The translations under genes were made by a program, and so were the position numbers. Source: Rhodospirillaceae bacterium (lineage in GTDB: Bacteria > Pseudomonadota > Alphaproteobacteria > Rhodospirillales > JABHCV01). From it: 41,716 nt of DNA. The stretch lies in contig JABMOQ010000005.1 in the NCBI GenBank assembly GCA_013204045.1, positions 1 through 41,716 of the forward strand. The letters are read 5' to 3'. How positions within the stretch are numbered: position 1 is the first letter of the stretch; the number at the start of each line of letters is the position of its first letter. The notes beneath the pieces are model-generated. The model was not told the DNA's origin. It saw only the letters and a program-made list of their open reading frames with translations, and did no database searches. This document shows positions 1-7,663 of this stretch, one piece after another.

Positions 1-843
1 ACATATGTGTTCGGGCTGGGGATGATCGGCACCTCGCTGATCTTGTTCGCGGTTGCGACCATTTTCATGCGCAACCAGGTCAAGCCGATTCGCCGGCTGG
101 CCGAGGCCGCCGACGATTTTGGCAAGGGCCGGGACGTTCATTCGTTCAAGCTGGAGGGCGCCAGCGAAGTCCGCCAGGCGGCATCGGCCTTCGTTGCCAT
201 GCGCGATCGCATCCAGCGCCAGATCAGCCAACGCACCGACATGCTGGCCGGTGTCTCCCACGATCTCAGGACGCCGCTGACCCGTATGAAGCTGCAACTG
301 GAAATGGCTGGCGGTGGCGACGGACTGGACGATCTGAAAGGCGATATCGCCGAAATGGAGCATATGCTGGAAGGCTATCTGGCCTTCGCCCGCGGCGAGG
401 GCGACGAGGAGCCCCGGCCCATGGATCTGGGCGCGCTGATGGGGGGCATCGTTCAGCAGGCACGGCGCAAGGGCAGCGTCATCGATCTTCATGTGGAAAG
501 TGACATCATGGTGCCGCTTCGACCCAATGCCTTCAAGCGCGCCTTAACCAACCTGATCGAAAACGCCGCCCGCTACGGCGAACACGTTTCGGTTCGCGCC
601 GGATGCCGCGAGGATGCCATCGAAATCATTGTCGATGACGATGGCCCCGGCATAAACGCCGAGTTTCGCGACGACGTATTCAAGCCGTTCTTTCGGGTAG
701 AAGGATCACGCAATACCGGTACCGGCGGTGTCGGCTTGGGGCTCACCATCGCCCGCGATGTGGTTCGCGGCCATGGCGGTGATATTGAACTACAAGACAG
801 CCCCGGCGGCGGCCTGCGCGTACGCATCCGGCTGCCAGTGTAA
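1..843 (+). CDS. EnvZ-like sensor histidine kinase, 3' part
   Basis: C-terminal part of a membrane sensor histidine kinase that autophosphorylates and passes the phosphate to a response regulator encoded outside the window. The reading frame is open to base 1, so the gene starts upstream and the GTG at 7 need not be the start. What is visible is the end of a transmembrane helix, a HAMP linker (starting VKPIRRLAEAAD), a dimerisation domain with the phospho-acceptor His in SHDLRTPLTRMK, and an ATPase domain with N box NLIENAARYG, G1 DDGPG and G2 GVGLGLTIARD. The H-box and the LxxA/ARYG pattern resemble EnvZ/RstB kinases. The partner is probably an OmpR-type regulator immediately upstream. All kinase motifs look intact. 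Confidence 0.9.
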   Translation, partial: TYVFGLGMIGTSLILFAVATIFMRNQVKPIRRLAEAADDFGKGRDVHSFKLEGASEVRQAASAFVAMRDRIQRQISQRTDMLAGVSHDLRTPLTRMKLQLEMAGGGDGLDDLKGDIAEMEHMLEGYLAFARGEGDEEPRPMDLGALMGGIVQQARRKGSVIDLHVESDIMVPLRPNAFKRALTNLIENAARYGEHVSVRAGCREDAIEIIVDDDGPGINAEFRDDVFKPFFRVEGSRNTGTGGVGLGLTIARDVVRGHGGDIELQDSPGGGLRVRIRLPV

Positions 844-848
844 GGCGC

Positions 849-1187
849 TTAATGAAGCTTGCCGCCGTTGGCGACGGCTTGCTCCGGGCCGATCAGCACC
901 ACGCCTCCGTCGGCATCGGGAAAGCCCAGCACCAGCACTTCGGACATAAACTTGCCGATCTGGCGGGGCGGGAAATTAACCACCGCGGCGACCTGCCGGC
1001 CGACCAGGTTTTCCGGTGTGTAGTGCTTGGTCACTTGGGCCGATGTTTTTTTCTCGCCGATGCCGGGGCCGAAATCGACCCAGATCTTGTAGGCCGGGTG
1101 GCGGGCTTCCGGGTATGGCTCGGCACGAATCACGGTACCGACCCGGATATCGACCTTGGCGAAGTCGTCGTAGCTTATTTCGTTCAT
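849..1187 (-). CDS. csaA: CsaA-like tRNA-binding domain protein
   Basis: A 112-residue single-domain protein of the CsaA family, which has the OB-fold tRNA-binding domain also found at the end of MetRS and in Arc1p. Family members bind tRNA and have been described as export-related chaperones. The typical opening (DFAKVDIRVGTVIRAEPYPEARHP), the central NFPPRQIGKFMSEVLVLG and the terminal GG are present. I chose ATG at 1187 because GGAGGGG lies just upstream and the family starts here; the open frame runs further upstream to 1244 but those residues do not fit the family. It is convergent with the kinase, with five bases between them. Confidence 0.88.
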   Translation of the reverse strand: MNEISYDDFAKVDIRVGTVIRAEPYPEARHPAYKIWVDFGPGIGEKKTSAQVTKHYTPENLVGRQVAAVVNFPPRQIGKFMSEVLVLGFPDADGGVVLIGPEQAVANGGKLH

Positions 1188-1242
1188 TTCCCCCTCCGAA
1201 TGAAAAGCAAGGCTGGCCCATGGGAGGGGCAATGACAAGTCC

Positions 1243-1274
1243 AAAAAAAGGGCCGCCCCCGAAGGGACGGCCCC
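1243..1274 (-). terminator. Rho-independent terminator of the phasin gene
   Basis: Read on the minus strand, a GC-rich inverted repeat (GGGGCCGTCCC, loop TTC, GGGGGCGGCCC) is followed directly by seven T residues. It lies about 30 bases past the phasin stop codon, as expected for an intrinsic terminator of that gene. It also separates the phasin transcript from csaA. Confidence 0.8.
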
Positions 1275-1304
1275 GAAATCCTCAGGAATTGGAGAGAGGA
1301 GGAA

Positions 1305-1784
1305 TTACTTGGAAAGCTTCTTGGCCAGCGCCTTGACTTCATCAAGGTTCTCGGCGATGCGTGTGTTGATCACTTCGCTCGCTTCGCCGCTCGACTTGGC
1401 GACCATATCGGCCAGTTCGCTCATGTTGGCCAGGGCCTTTTCGAAGGCGACGCTGAAAAGCTCGGTCTGCTTGGCGGTGATGTCCTTGGCGTCGGTCGAT
1501 TTGCCAAGATTGGCAAGCGACTTGGATGCTTCGTCAAGGGTGGTCTGAAGAATTTCGGCCTGACGCTTGGCGACCTGCTGCATGCCGGCGACGGCGGCCT
1601 GGTTGGCGGCGGTCAGCGCTTCGATGTTCTTGCGTTGGCTGGCCATGATGGCGTCAACGTCAAAACCGGGAAGCTTGTACTGTCCGGCGATCTTGGAAAA
1701 TTCATCGGCCATTTTGGTCGGGTCGAAATTGGCCATCATCGAGGTCATATCAAAGTTGAGAAACGGGTTGGTCTGTTTTGCCAT
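1305..1784 (-). CDS. Phasin family protein (PHA granule-associated)
   Basis: A 159-residue, mostly helical protein of the phasin family. Phasins coat intracellular polyhydroxyalkanoate granules and control their size and number. The sequence is amphipathic and cysteine-free, with the family core in the middle (AIMASQRKNIEALTAANQAA then QQVAKRQAEILQ) and a Lys-rich end (ALAKKLSK). ATG 1784 was chosen over the longer open frame because GGAG sits seven bases upstream and MAKQTNPF fits phasin N-termini. It is monocistronic: a consensus promoter with flanking TGC-rich operators is upstream and a strong terminator downstream. This implies that the organism makes PHA, although no synthase is in the window. 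Confidence 0.88.
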   Translation of the reverse strand: MAKQTNPFLNFDMTSMMANFDPTKMADEFSKIAGQYKLPGFDVDAIMASQRKNIEALTAANQAAVAGMQQVAKRQAEILQTTLDEASKSLANLGKSTDAKDITAKQTELFSVAFEKALANMSELADMVAKSSGEASEVINTRIAENLDEVKALAKKLSK

Positions 1785-1811
1785 GGTATTGCTCCAAAAA
1801 TGGGGTTTATG

Positions 1812-1822
1812 CTGCACTGCAC
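1812..1822. promoter_or_regulatory. PhaR-like operator, proximal
   Basis: CTGC-ACT-GCAC, close to the CTGC-N3-GCAG type of site recognised by the PHA repressor PhaR in Paracoccus and Rhodobacter. It lies just downstream of the predicted phasin -10 element, near the transcription start, where a bound repressor would block transcription. A near-identical second copy lies at 1869-1879. Confidence 0.6.
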
Positions 1823-1831
1823 AATAGGGAC

Positions 1832-1860
1832 AATATGGGGCATAGGTTGGGGTTTGTCAA
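1832..1860 (-). promoter_or_regulatory. Sigma-70 type promoter of the phasin gene
   Basis: On the minus strand a perfect -35 hexamer TTGACA (1855-1860) is followed after exactly 17 bases by CATATT (1832-1837), a 4/6 match to the -10 consensus. The predicted start is near 1825, giving a leader of about 40 bases to the ATG at 1784. The two PhaR-like operators lie on either side of this promoter. Confidence 0.65.
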
Positions 1861-1868
1861 CGACTATG

Positions 1869-1879
1869 TTGCACTGCAC
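1869..1879. promoter_or_regulatory. PhaR-like operator, distal
   Basis: TTGC-ACT-GCAC, sharing TGCACTGCAC with the operator at 1812-1822. It lies just upstream of the phasin -35 hexamer. The two copies are 57 bases apart centre to centre and bracket the whole promoter. Confidence 0.58.
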
Positions 1880-1922
1880 CATAAATTATAAATGAAGAAA
1901 AATCAGCCTTTTACGGGGCCAA

Positions 1923-2735
1923 TCAGCCGCCCAGTTGCCGGGATCGGGCGGTGGCGGCGGCAATCGCCCGAGTCAGCAGCGATTGCAAGCCGTCACCTTC
2001 CATCAGCACCTTCAGGGCCTCGGCGGTGGTGCCGCCGGGGCTGGTGACGTTGTGGCGCAGGGTCGCCGGGTCATCGTCGCTTAAATGCAGCAGCTCGCCG
2101 GAACCGGCGACGGTGGCGCGGGCGAGCTTTCTCGATAAGTCCTCGGGAAGCCCGGCTTGAAGTCCGGCCTCGGCCAGACACTCGACCAGCAGGAAGACAT
2201 AGGCCGGCCCGCCCCCTGACAGCGCCGTCACCGCATCAAGCAGTCCTTCGTCGTCGACCCAGGCAACCTCGCCGATGGCGGCAAGAAGATCGCCGCACTG
2301 GGCCGCCTGCTGCTTACCGACGGCACCATTGGCGACGGCCACCGAGATGCCGCGGCCGACGGCGGCCGGGGTGTTGGGCATGGCGCGAACAACCGCCGCC
2401 TCACGCCCCAGATGGCCCTCGAAATAGGCGATGGTGCGGCCTGCTGCAATCGACAGGAAAACCGTGTCGGGGCCGGCAAAGCGGGCATAGGCCGGCACCA
2501 CATCGTCCATGATCTGTGGTTTAACGGCAAACACCACCACGTCGGGAACAAGGCTTTTGGCCAAGTCGTCCGGCGTCGATACGGCGACAATGCCTCGATC
2601 GCTTAAATTTTTGGCAAGTTCCGGGTTGGGCTCAACCACGATGATGTCGCCGCCGGGGTGGCCGCACTCCAGCAAACCGGCGACCATGGCGCCGCCCATT
2701 TTACCGCAACCGGCGAACAGCAGCTTGATGGCCAT
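1923..2735 (-). CDS. proC: Pyrroline-5-carboxylate reductase
   Basis: ProC, 270 residues, the usual length. It catalyses the last step of proline synthesis, NAD(P)H-dependent reduction of 1-pyrroline-5-carboxylate to proline, in the cytosol. The N-terminal Rossmann motif is LLFAGCGKMGGAMVAGLL. Family motifs follow: VFAVKPQ, SIAAGRT, VRAMPNTPAAVGRG, then ALSGGGPAYVFLLVE and NVTSPGGTTAEALKVL in the C-terminal dimerisation domain. It follows the ybjN-like gene by ten bases, an alphaproteobacterial pairing that suggests cotranscription. Nothing unusual in the sequence. Confidence 0.96.
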   Translation of the reverse strand: MAIKLLFAGCGKMGGAMVAGLLECGHPGGDIIVVEPNPELAKNLSDRGIVAVSTPDDLAKSLVPDVVVFAVKPQIMDDVVPAYARFAGPDTVFLSIAAGRTIAYFEGHLGREAAVVRAMPNTPAAVGRGISVAVANGAVGKQQAAQCGDLLAAIGEVAWVDDEGLLDAVTALSGGGPAYVFLLVECLAEAGLQAGLPEDLSRKLARATVAGSGELLHLSDDDPATLRHNVTSPGGTTAEALKVLMEGDGLQSLLTRAIAAATARSRQLGG

Positions 2736-2745
2736 TTCAGTGCTC

Positions 2746-3249
2746 TCAGGCTTCGCCGACCGTATCGATCATGGCGGCGGCGACGGCTTCGGCAGCGGTC
2801 TTGCCGCCCCAGATTGCATACTGAAAGGCCGGGTAAAAACGTTCGCATTCTACGATGGCAGTTTCGACAAGGTCTTCCATCTGCGCCAGGCTTGGCCCCG
2901 ATGATCCGCGCAACGGCAGGGCGTGGCGGAACATGGGCAGCCCCTCTTCATCCCATAGCCCGAAATGACCGAGCCACATCTTTTCGTTGATTAGGGCCAG
3001 CAGGCCATAAATCAGGGTGCGTCGTTCCTCTGGTACCCGCATGTCGAAGGCGCAGGTGAAATGAATGGCCCCCGCGTCGTCGTTCCAGGCGAAAAACAAG
3101 CTGTAGTCGCACCAGCGTCCGGGCACCTGGACCGCCATTTCCTGGTCATTGCGGCGATCGGAAATCCAGTCGTTGTCGCTGACAAGCCGTTCGATGACAT
3201 CCAGGGGATGCTGTTTAGTGGAATTTCTGGCTAGGCTGAGGGCGGTCAT
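2746..3249 (-). CDS. YbjN domain-containing protein
   Basis: A 167-residue cytosolic protein of the YbjN family (a type III secretion chaperone-like fold often annotated as a sensory transduction regulator). Features are an N-terminal helix (HPLDVIERLVSDNDW), a strand region with FFAWNDDAGAIHFTCAFDMRVP, and helices containing LALINEKMWLGHFGLWDEEGLPMFRHAL, which here are only partly quoted from a well-conserved core. In alphaproteobacteria this gene commonly lies immediately before proC, as here. The biochemical role is not established. GAGGAG lies eight bases before the ATG at 3249. Confidence 0.85.
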   Translation of the reverse strand: MTALSLARNSTKQHPLDVIERLVSDNDWISDRRNDQEMAVQVPGRWCDYSLFFAWNDDAGAIHFTCAFDMRVPEERRTLIYGLLALINEKMWLGHFGLWDEEGLPMFRHALPLRGSSGPSLAQMEDLVETAIVECERFYPAFQYAIWGGKTAAEAVAAAMIDTVGEA

Positions 3250-3477
3250 GAGCGAATCTCCTCATGCTTGATGGGCTGGCATGATGCCAAATGTATGGTT
3301 TAGAAGCAAAAAACCGCAATATCTAGCCCATGGGGCAACATGTTGTAGAATTTCCCACCCAAACCACTAGGTGTAGCCTAGCCAATAGGAGGAGGTCGGC
3401 GCAACACCGGAGTTGCCCGGCCCCATCATTAATCTGTGGATAAGGTGTAATGCCTTGAAATGAAACGGATTACCGTA

Positions 3478-3792
3478 CTACTCAACGGCCTTGGTTTTCT
3501 TTTTCGTCGATGCCTTGGCGGCGGACTGGCCCTGTTTGGTCACTTTGAGTCCGAGATGCGCTTCCAGTTCGCTGAGGCGGGCCTGCAATTTTTCCTGTTC
3601 AGCCCGGGCCTTGGTGGCGACCGCCTTGATGGCGTCGAACTCGTCACGGCTGACCATATTGGCATCGCTGAGCAGGCGTTGCAGTTGCTGACGCACCATG
3701 GTTTCGGCCTCGGCCTTCAACCCGACAATGCCGGACGCGGCCCCGTTGGCCACCTTGGCCAGATCGTCGAGAAGGCGGTTAGATGTCTGCAT
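3478..3792 (-). CDS. ubiK: UbiK/BMFP family accessory factor
   Basis: A 104-residue protein of the BMFP/UbiK family, short coiled-coil proteins that interact with lipids and assist the aerobic ubiquinone-synthesis complex in Enterobacteria. The order is an N-terminal amphipathic segment (LLDDLAKVANGAASGIVGLK), the central RDEFDAIKAVATKARAEQEKL coiled coil with ELEAHLGLK, and a Lys-rich tail. ATG 3792 was preferred over the upstream open frame because AGGAG precedes it and the family begins here. The ubiquinone role is inferred from Enterobacteria and is less certain in this lineage. It diverges from hldD. Confidence 0.82.
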   Translation of the reverse strand: MQTSNRLLDDLAKVANGAASGIVGLKAEAETMVRQQLQRLLSDANMVSRDEFDAIKAVATKARAEQEKLQARLSELEAHLGLKVTKQGQSAAKASTKKKTKAVE

Positions 3793-3945
3793 GGCCTGAA
3801 CTCCTGCTTGAACAATATATAAAGCGCGGTAACCAGCAATGATTATGCGCCGCCCGCTGGCAACTCGCAACCTGCCCGCTTGTAAGGGTCGGGTGGCGGC
3901 TTTATAAACGAGCCTCCTTGGAATAATGACACAGGTTTACTGACC

Positions 3946-4944
3946 ATGTATGTGGTAACCGGCGGGGCTGGCTTTATCGGCTCCAACATCGTGGCGGCGC
4001 TTGAAGAAAGCGGCACCGGACAAATAGCCGTCTGCGACCATCTCAATGGTGAGGGTGGCGACGAGGACAAATGGCGCAACCTGGCGAAGCGTGAACTGGC
4101 CACCATAATCGCCCCGGACGAGCTGCTGGATTTTCTGGGCGACAATCAGGCCGGCATCAAGGCGGTTATCCATATGGGCGCCATTTCGTCGACCACGGAA
4201 ACCGACGTCGACAAGATATTCACCAACAATTTCAGATTATCCATGGACCTGTGGCACTGGTGTACCGAATACAAGGTGCCCTACATCTACGCATCATCTG
4301 CGGCGACCTATGGCGACGGCAGTCAGGGCTTTTCAGATGATGCCTCGCCGGAGGCTCTGTCAAAGCTCAGGCCGCTTAATCCCTATGGTTGGTCCAAGCA
4401 TCTTTTTGATCGCCGGGTCGTGCGCATGATCAAAAACGGCGATCCTTCACCGCCGCAATGGGCAGGATTGAAATTCTTTAACGTGTTCGGTCCCAATGAA
4501 TACCACAAGGGCGATATGCAAAGCGTTGCCTCGAAAGTATTTCGAGACGCCAGCGCCGGCAAGCAGGCGACCTTGTTCAAGTCCCATCACCCGGATTTTG
4601 AGGACGGCGGTCAGTCGCGGGATTTCGTCTGGGTTGGTGATTGCGTCAATATCGTCATGTGGCTGCTCGAAACCCCGGGCGTCAGTGGCCTATTCAACTG
4701 CGGCAGCGCCCGGGCGCGCTCGTTCCTTGATCTGGTCACCGCCGTTTACCGGGCCATGGGCAAAGAGCCGGACATAAATTTTGTGCCGACACCGATCGAG
4801 ATCCGCGATAAATACCAGTACTTCACCGAGGCTGCCATGGGCAGCCTGCTGGCCGCCGGCTACGACCGGCCGATGACAACGCTGGAAAACGGTGTCACAT
4901 CTTATGTGCGCGATTTCCTTGCGACCAATGACCGCTATCGCTGA
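3946..4944 (+). CDS. hldD: ADP-L-glycero-D-manno-heptose-6-epimerase
   Basis: A 332-residue extended-SDR epimerase that converts ADP-D-glycero-beta-D-manno-heptose to the L-glycero form used in the inner core of lipopolysaccharide. The NADP-binding motif is VTGGAGFIGSNI at residues 4-15, the catalytic YxxxK is NPYGWSKHLFD, and HMGAISSTTETD and FFNVFGPNEYHKG are typical of HldD. It opens a long rightward run of genes and is followed by lgt after 11 bases, placing two envelope-biogenesis enzymes together. The ribosome-binding site is weak. Length and motifs are normal for the family. Confidence 0.95.
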   Translation: MYVVTGGAGFIGSNIVAALEESGTGQIAVCDHLNGEGGDEDKWRNLAKRELATIIAPDELLDFLGDNQAGIKAVIHMGAISSTTETDVDKIFTNNFRLSMDLWHWCTEYKVPYIYASSAATYGDGSQGFSDDASPEALSKLRPLNPYGWSKHLFDRRVVRMIKNGDPSPPQWAGLKFFNVFGPNEYHKGDMQSVASKVFRDASAGKQATLFKSHHPDFEDGGQSRDFVWVGDCVNIVMWLLETPGVSGLFNCGSARARSFLDLVTAVYRAMGKEPDINFVPTPIEIRDKYQYFTEAAMGSLLAAGYDRPMTTLENGVTSYVRDFLATNDRYR

Positions 4945-4955
4945 AAGAAGTAATA

Positions 4956-5759
4956 ATGAGCTTACTCGCCTTGCCGTTCCCCAATATTGACCCGGTCATC
5001 TTCGAGATCGGGCCGCTTGCGATCCGCTGGTATTCGCTTGCCTATATCGCCGGGCTGATGCTCGGTTGGCGCTATATGCTGCATCAGTCGGAGAAACCGC
5101 CGCAGGCGGCGACCCGCGAGGATGTCGATGATTTTCTTGTTTGGGCAACCTTGGGTGTGGTCCTCGGCGGTCGCCTCGGTTATGTGATTTTTTATAATTT
5201 CAGTTTCTATCTGCAAAATCCGTTGGCCGCCTTGCAGGTATGGCAGGGCGGCATGTCGTTTCACGGCGGCGTCCTTGGTGTTGTCGCCGCCGGCTGGTTG
5301 TTCGTACGCAAACGATCCATCCCGGCCCTTCGCTTCGCCGACATGATCGCCGGGGCGGCCCCCATAGGCCTGTTTTTCGGACGTATCGCCAACTTCATCA
5401 ACGGTGAATTGTTCGGGCGCGTTTCGGATGTGCCATGGGCCATGGTTTTTCCCCGCGGCGGGCTGTCGCCCCGTCATCCGAGCCAGCTATACGAAGCGGC
5501 GCTCGAGGGAGCGTTGCTGTTCGTGGTGTTGTGGGCGCTGTCGAGGAATGAAACCGTCCGTAACCGTCCCGGTATTATCACCGGGGTTTTCCTGGCCGGT
5601 TACGCGCTGGCCCGTGCCAGCATCGAGATGTTCCGCCAACCGGATGCGCACTTGGGTTTTCTTGCCGCCGGCCTGACCATGGGCCAGTGGTTGTCGCTAC
5701 CGATGCTGCTGGGCGGCGTTTACCTGATTATCCGCGCCCGCCGACCTGCCAAAGGATGA
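4956..5759 (+). CDS. lgt: Prolipoprotein diacylglyceryl transferase
   Basis: Lgt, 267 residues, an inner-membrane enzyme with several transmembrane helices. It transfers diacylglycerol from phosphatidylglycerol to the lipobox cysteine of prolipoproteins. The signature GRIANFINGELFGR is intact, the catalytic-region His is in MSFHGGVLG, RHPSQLYEA is present, and the end carries the expected Arg-rich SIEMFRQPDAHLG. It lies in a compact run, 11 bases after hldD and four before the methyltransferase gene. Lipoprotein candidates in this window (the gene at 8893 and ActB1) would be substrates. Confidence 0.97.
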   Translation: MSLLALPFPNIDPVIFEIGPLAIRWYSLAYIAGLMLGWRYMLHQSEKPPQAATREDVDDFLVWATLGVVLGGRLGYVIFYNFSFYLQNPLAALQVWQGGMSFHGGVLGVVAAGWLFVRKRSIPALRFADMIAGAAPIGLFFGRIANFINGELFGRVSDVPWAMVFPRGGLSPRHPSQLYEAALEGALLFVVLWALSRNETVRNRPGIITGVFLAGYALARASIEMFRQPDAHLGFLAAGLTMGQWLSLPMLLGGVYLIIRARRPAKG

Positions 5760-5763
5760 GGGG

Positions 5764-6852
5764 ATGAATTCGCTTGAGAAAATTCTGATTGACCAGATTG
5801 GCGATAACGGCCCCTTAAGCATTGCCGAATACATGGGGCTGGCCCTTGGCCATCCCGAATACGGTTATTACCGACGCGGCGACCCGTTCGGCGTTGACGG
5901 TGATTTCATCACGGCCCCTGAAATAAGTCAGATGTTCGGCGAAATCATCGGCCTGTGGGCGGCTGTCATGTGGCAGGTGGCGGGATCGCCCAAGTCCTTC
6001 AACTTGGTAGAACTGGGTCCGGGCCGCGGCACACTGATGGCCGACATGCTGCGCGCCAGCGCCATGATGGAAGGTTTCGGCGATGCGGTTTCGGTGCATA
6101 TGGTTGAAACCAGCCCGGCCATGCGCACCCTTCAGGAACAATCCCTGAAAGATAGCCCCCTGACCCGTGCCGCCCAATGGCACGATTCCCTGGACAGTGT
6201 TCCCGATGGGCCGCTGATTGTTATCGGTAACGAGTTCCTCGACGCCCTGCCCATCGAGCAGTATTTCCGTGCCGGTGATTACTGGTGCCCCCGGGTTGTG
6301 GATGTCAAACCGGATGGAGACGGCTTGTGCTTCGTGCTGCTGCCACCTTTCGATCAGGTCGACCTGCCGCCGGGCCTTGCCGATGCCAAGCCCGATTCCA
6401 TGATTGAATTCTGCCCGGCCGGGCTTGATCTTGCCACCGACATTTCCCGGCGAATTGCGGGCCATGGCGGCGCCGCGCTGTTCATCGATTACGGTCACAG
6501 CAAAAGTGGCTCTTCCGAGACGTTGCAGGCGGTCAAGGCGCATGAGTTTCATGATCCGCTGACCGATCCCGGCGAGGCCGATCTGACCGCCCATGTGGAT
6601 TTTGGCGCCTTGGCGCAGCGGGTCTTCGCTTCCGGCGCCCGCGCCCACGGTCCCGTCACGCAAGGCAAGTTTCTGGAAGATCTGGGTATCTTCGAGCGGG
6701 CGGACATGCTGCTCGAGTCGGCCACCGAAGAACAGGCGGAAGATATCAAAGGGGCGCTGAAAAGGCTGACCGGTGGCCACGAAATGGGCGCCCTGTTCAA
6801 GGTTCTGGCGATTACGTCCCTGGAATCAGTCGTCCCGCCGGGCTTCGAATAG
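5764..6852 (+). CDS. SAM-dependent methyltransferase, NDUFAF7/MidA family
   Basis: A 362-residue class I SAM-dependent methyltransferase of the family that includes mitochondrial NDUFAF7, which dimethylates an arginine of complex I subunit NDUFS2 early in assembly. Bacterial members are widespread in alphaproteobacteria; their substrate is assumed rather than shown. The family start GPLSIAEYMGLALGHPEYGYY and FITAPEISQMFGE are clear, the SAM-binding loop LVELGPGRGTLMAD is at residues 81-94, and VIGNEFLDALPIEQY follows. It begins four bases after the lgt stop, implying cotranscription. The assignment to the family is firm; the complex I role is inference from the mitochondrial homologue. Confidence 0.92.
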   Translation: MNSLEKILIDQIGDNGPLSIAEYMGLALGHPEYGYYRRGDPFGVDGDFITAPEISQMFGEIIGLWAAVMWQVAGSPKSFNLVELGPGRGTLMADMLRASAMMEGFGDAVSVHMVETSPAMRTLQEQSLKDSPLTRAAQWHDSLDSVPDGPLIVIGNEFLDALPIEQYFRAGDYWCPRVVDVKPDGDGLCFVLLPPFDQVDLPPGLADAKPDSMIEFCPAGLDLATDISRRIAGHGGAALFIDYGHSKSGSSETLQAVKAHEFHDPLTDPGEADLTAHVDFGALAQRVFASGARAHGPVTQGKFLEDLGIFERADMLLESATEEQAEDIKGALKRLTGGHEMGALFKVLAITSLESVVPPGFE

Positions 6853-6884
6853 ACCCTTCCCCAAGGCGCGCCGGAACCCCCATA

Positions 6885-7661
6885 ATGGCGACCATGTTGA
6901 AGGCAGAAAATCTTGAAAATAGGGGTGCCGTCGGCCATGGCTTCTTCACCCGCGAGGGCGGGGCGAGCCTGGCCCCATACCGGGGCCTCAACTGCGGTTA
7001 CGGTTCCGGCGATGATCCCGAGGCGGTGTCAGAGAACCGCCGCCGGGCCCTTCATATGCTGGGGTTGGGCGGGACGGCGCTGGTCACTGCCTATCAGGTC
7101 CATTCCGCCGACGCGGTGGTCGTCACCGAACCGTGGACACCGGACGCCGCGCCGAAAGCCGACGCCATGGTCACCGACCGCCCCGGTATCGCCCTCGGTA
7201 TCCTGACCGCCGATTGCGCGCCGGTCCTGTTCGCCGATGCGGGTGCCGGCGTCGTCGGTGCCGCCCATGCGGGCTGGCGCGGGGCGCAGGCGGGCGTGCT
7301 CGAGGCGTGCGTCGCCGCGATGCAGGATATGGGGGCAACACTGGGCGCTATCTCCGCCGCCGTCGGCCCCTGCATTGGTCAGGCGTCTTACGAGGTAGGG
7401 CCCGAATTCCATGGCGAATTTTTGAGTGACGATTCCGGCAATGAAACTTTTTTTGTGCCATCCGTGCGCGATGACCATTATCTTTTCGACCTGCCGGGCT
7501 ATGTCCAGTCGCGGTTGGCGGGATTGGGGCTGGCCTCGGTCGAGGGGCTTGATGCCGACACCCTTGCCGACGAAGGACGATTTTTCAGCTACCGCCGCGC
7601 CACCCTGGCCGGGAAAACAGAATACGGCCGTTTGCTGTCGGCGATCACCATTAAGGAATAG
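6885..7661 (+). CDS. pgeF: Peptidoglycan editing factor / multicopper polyphenol oxidase-fold protein
   Basis: A 258-residue protein of the YfiH/LACC1 family. E. coli PgeF removes muropeptide precursors carrying L-Ser in place of L-Ala; other members are purine nucleoside phosphorylases. The metal-binding trio is present: His73 in YQVHSAD, Cys111 in LTADCAPV and His128 in AAHAGWRG. The early HGFFTREGG and the late DTLADEGRFFSYRR are typical. ATG 6885 and ATG 6894 are both possible starts; neither has a strong ribosome-binding site. The M24-like gene follows after two bases. Confidence 0.93.
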   Translation: MATMLKAENLENRGAVGHGFFTREGGASLAPYRGLNCGYGSGDDPEAVSENRRRALHMLGLGGTALVTAYQVHSADAVVVTEPWTPDAAPKADAMVTDRPGIALGILTADCAPVLFADAGAGVVGAAHAGWRGAQAGVLEACVAAMQDMGATLGAISAAVGPCIGQASYEVGPEFHGEFLSDDSGNETFFVPSVRDDHYLFDLPGYVQSRLAGLGLASVEGLDADTLADEGRFFSYRRATLAGKTEYGRLLSAITIKE

Positions 7662-7663
7662 CT

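Noticed and set aside
3250-3477. Possible small RNA or terminator between ubiK and ybjN (for example GCAAC-ACCGGA-GTTGC near 3400)
   Set aside because: Only a 5-bp stem without a T tract and no clear promoter for an RNA gene.
5815-6780. 321-residue minus-strand open frame opposite the NDUFAF7-like gene
   Set aside because: It is the complement of a well-supported gene; the translation is His/Gly/Arg-rich without motifs, as expected for a shadow frame.
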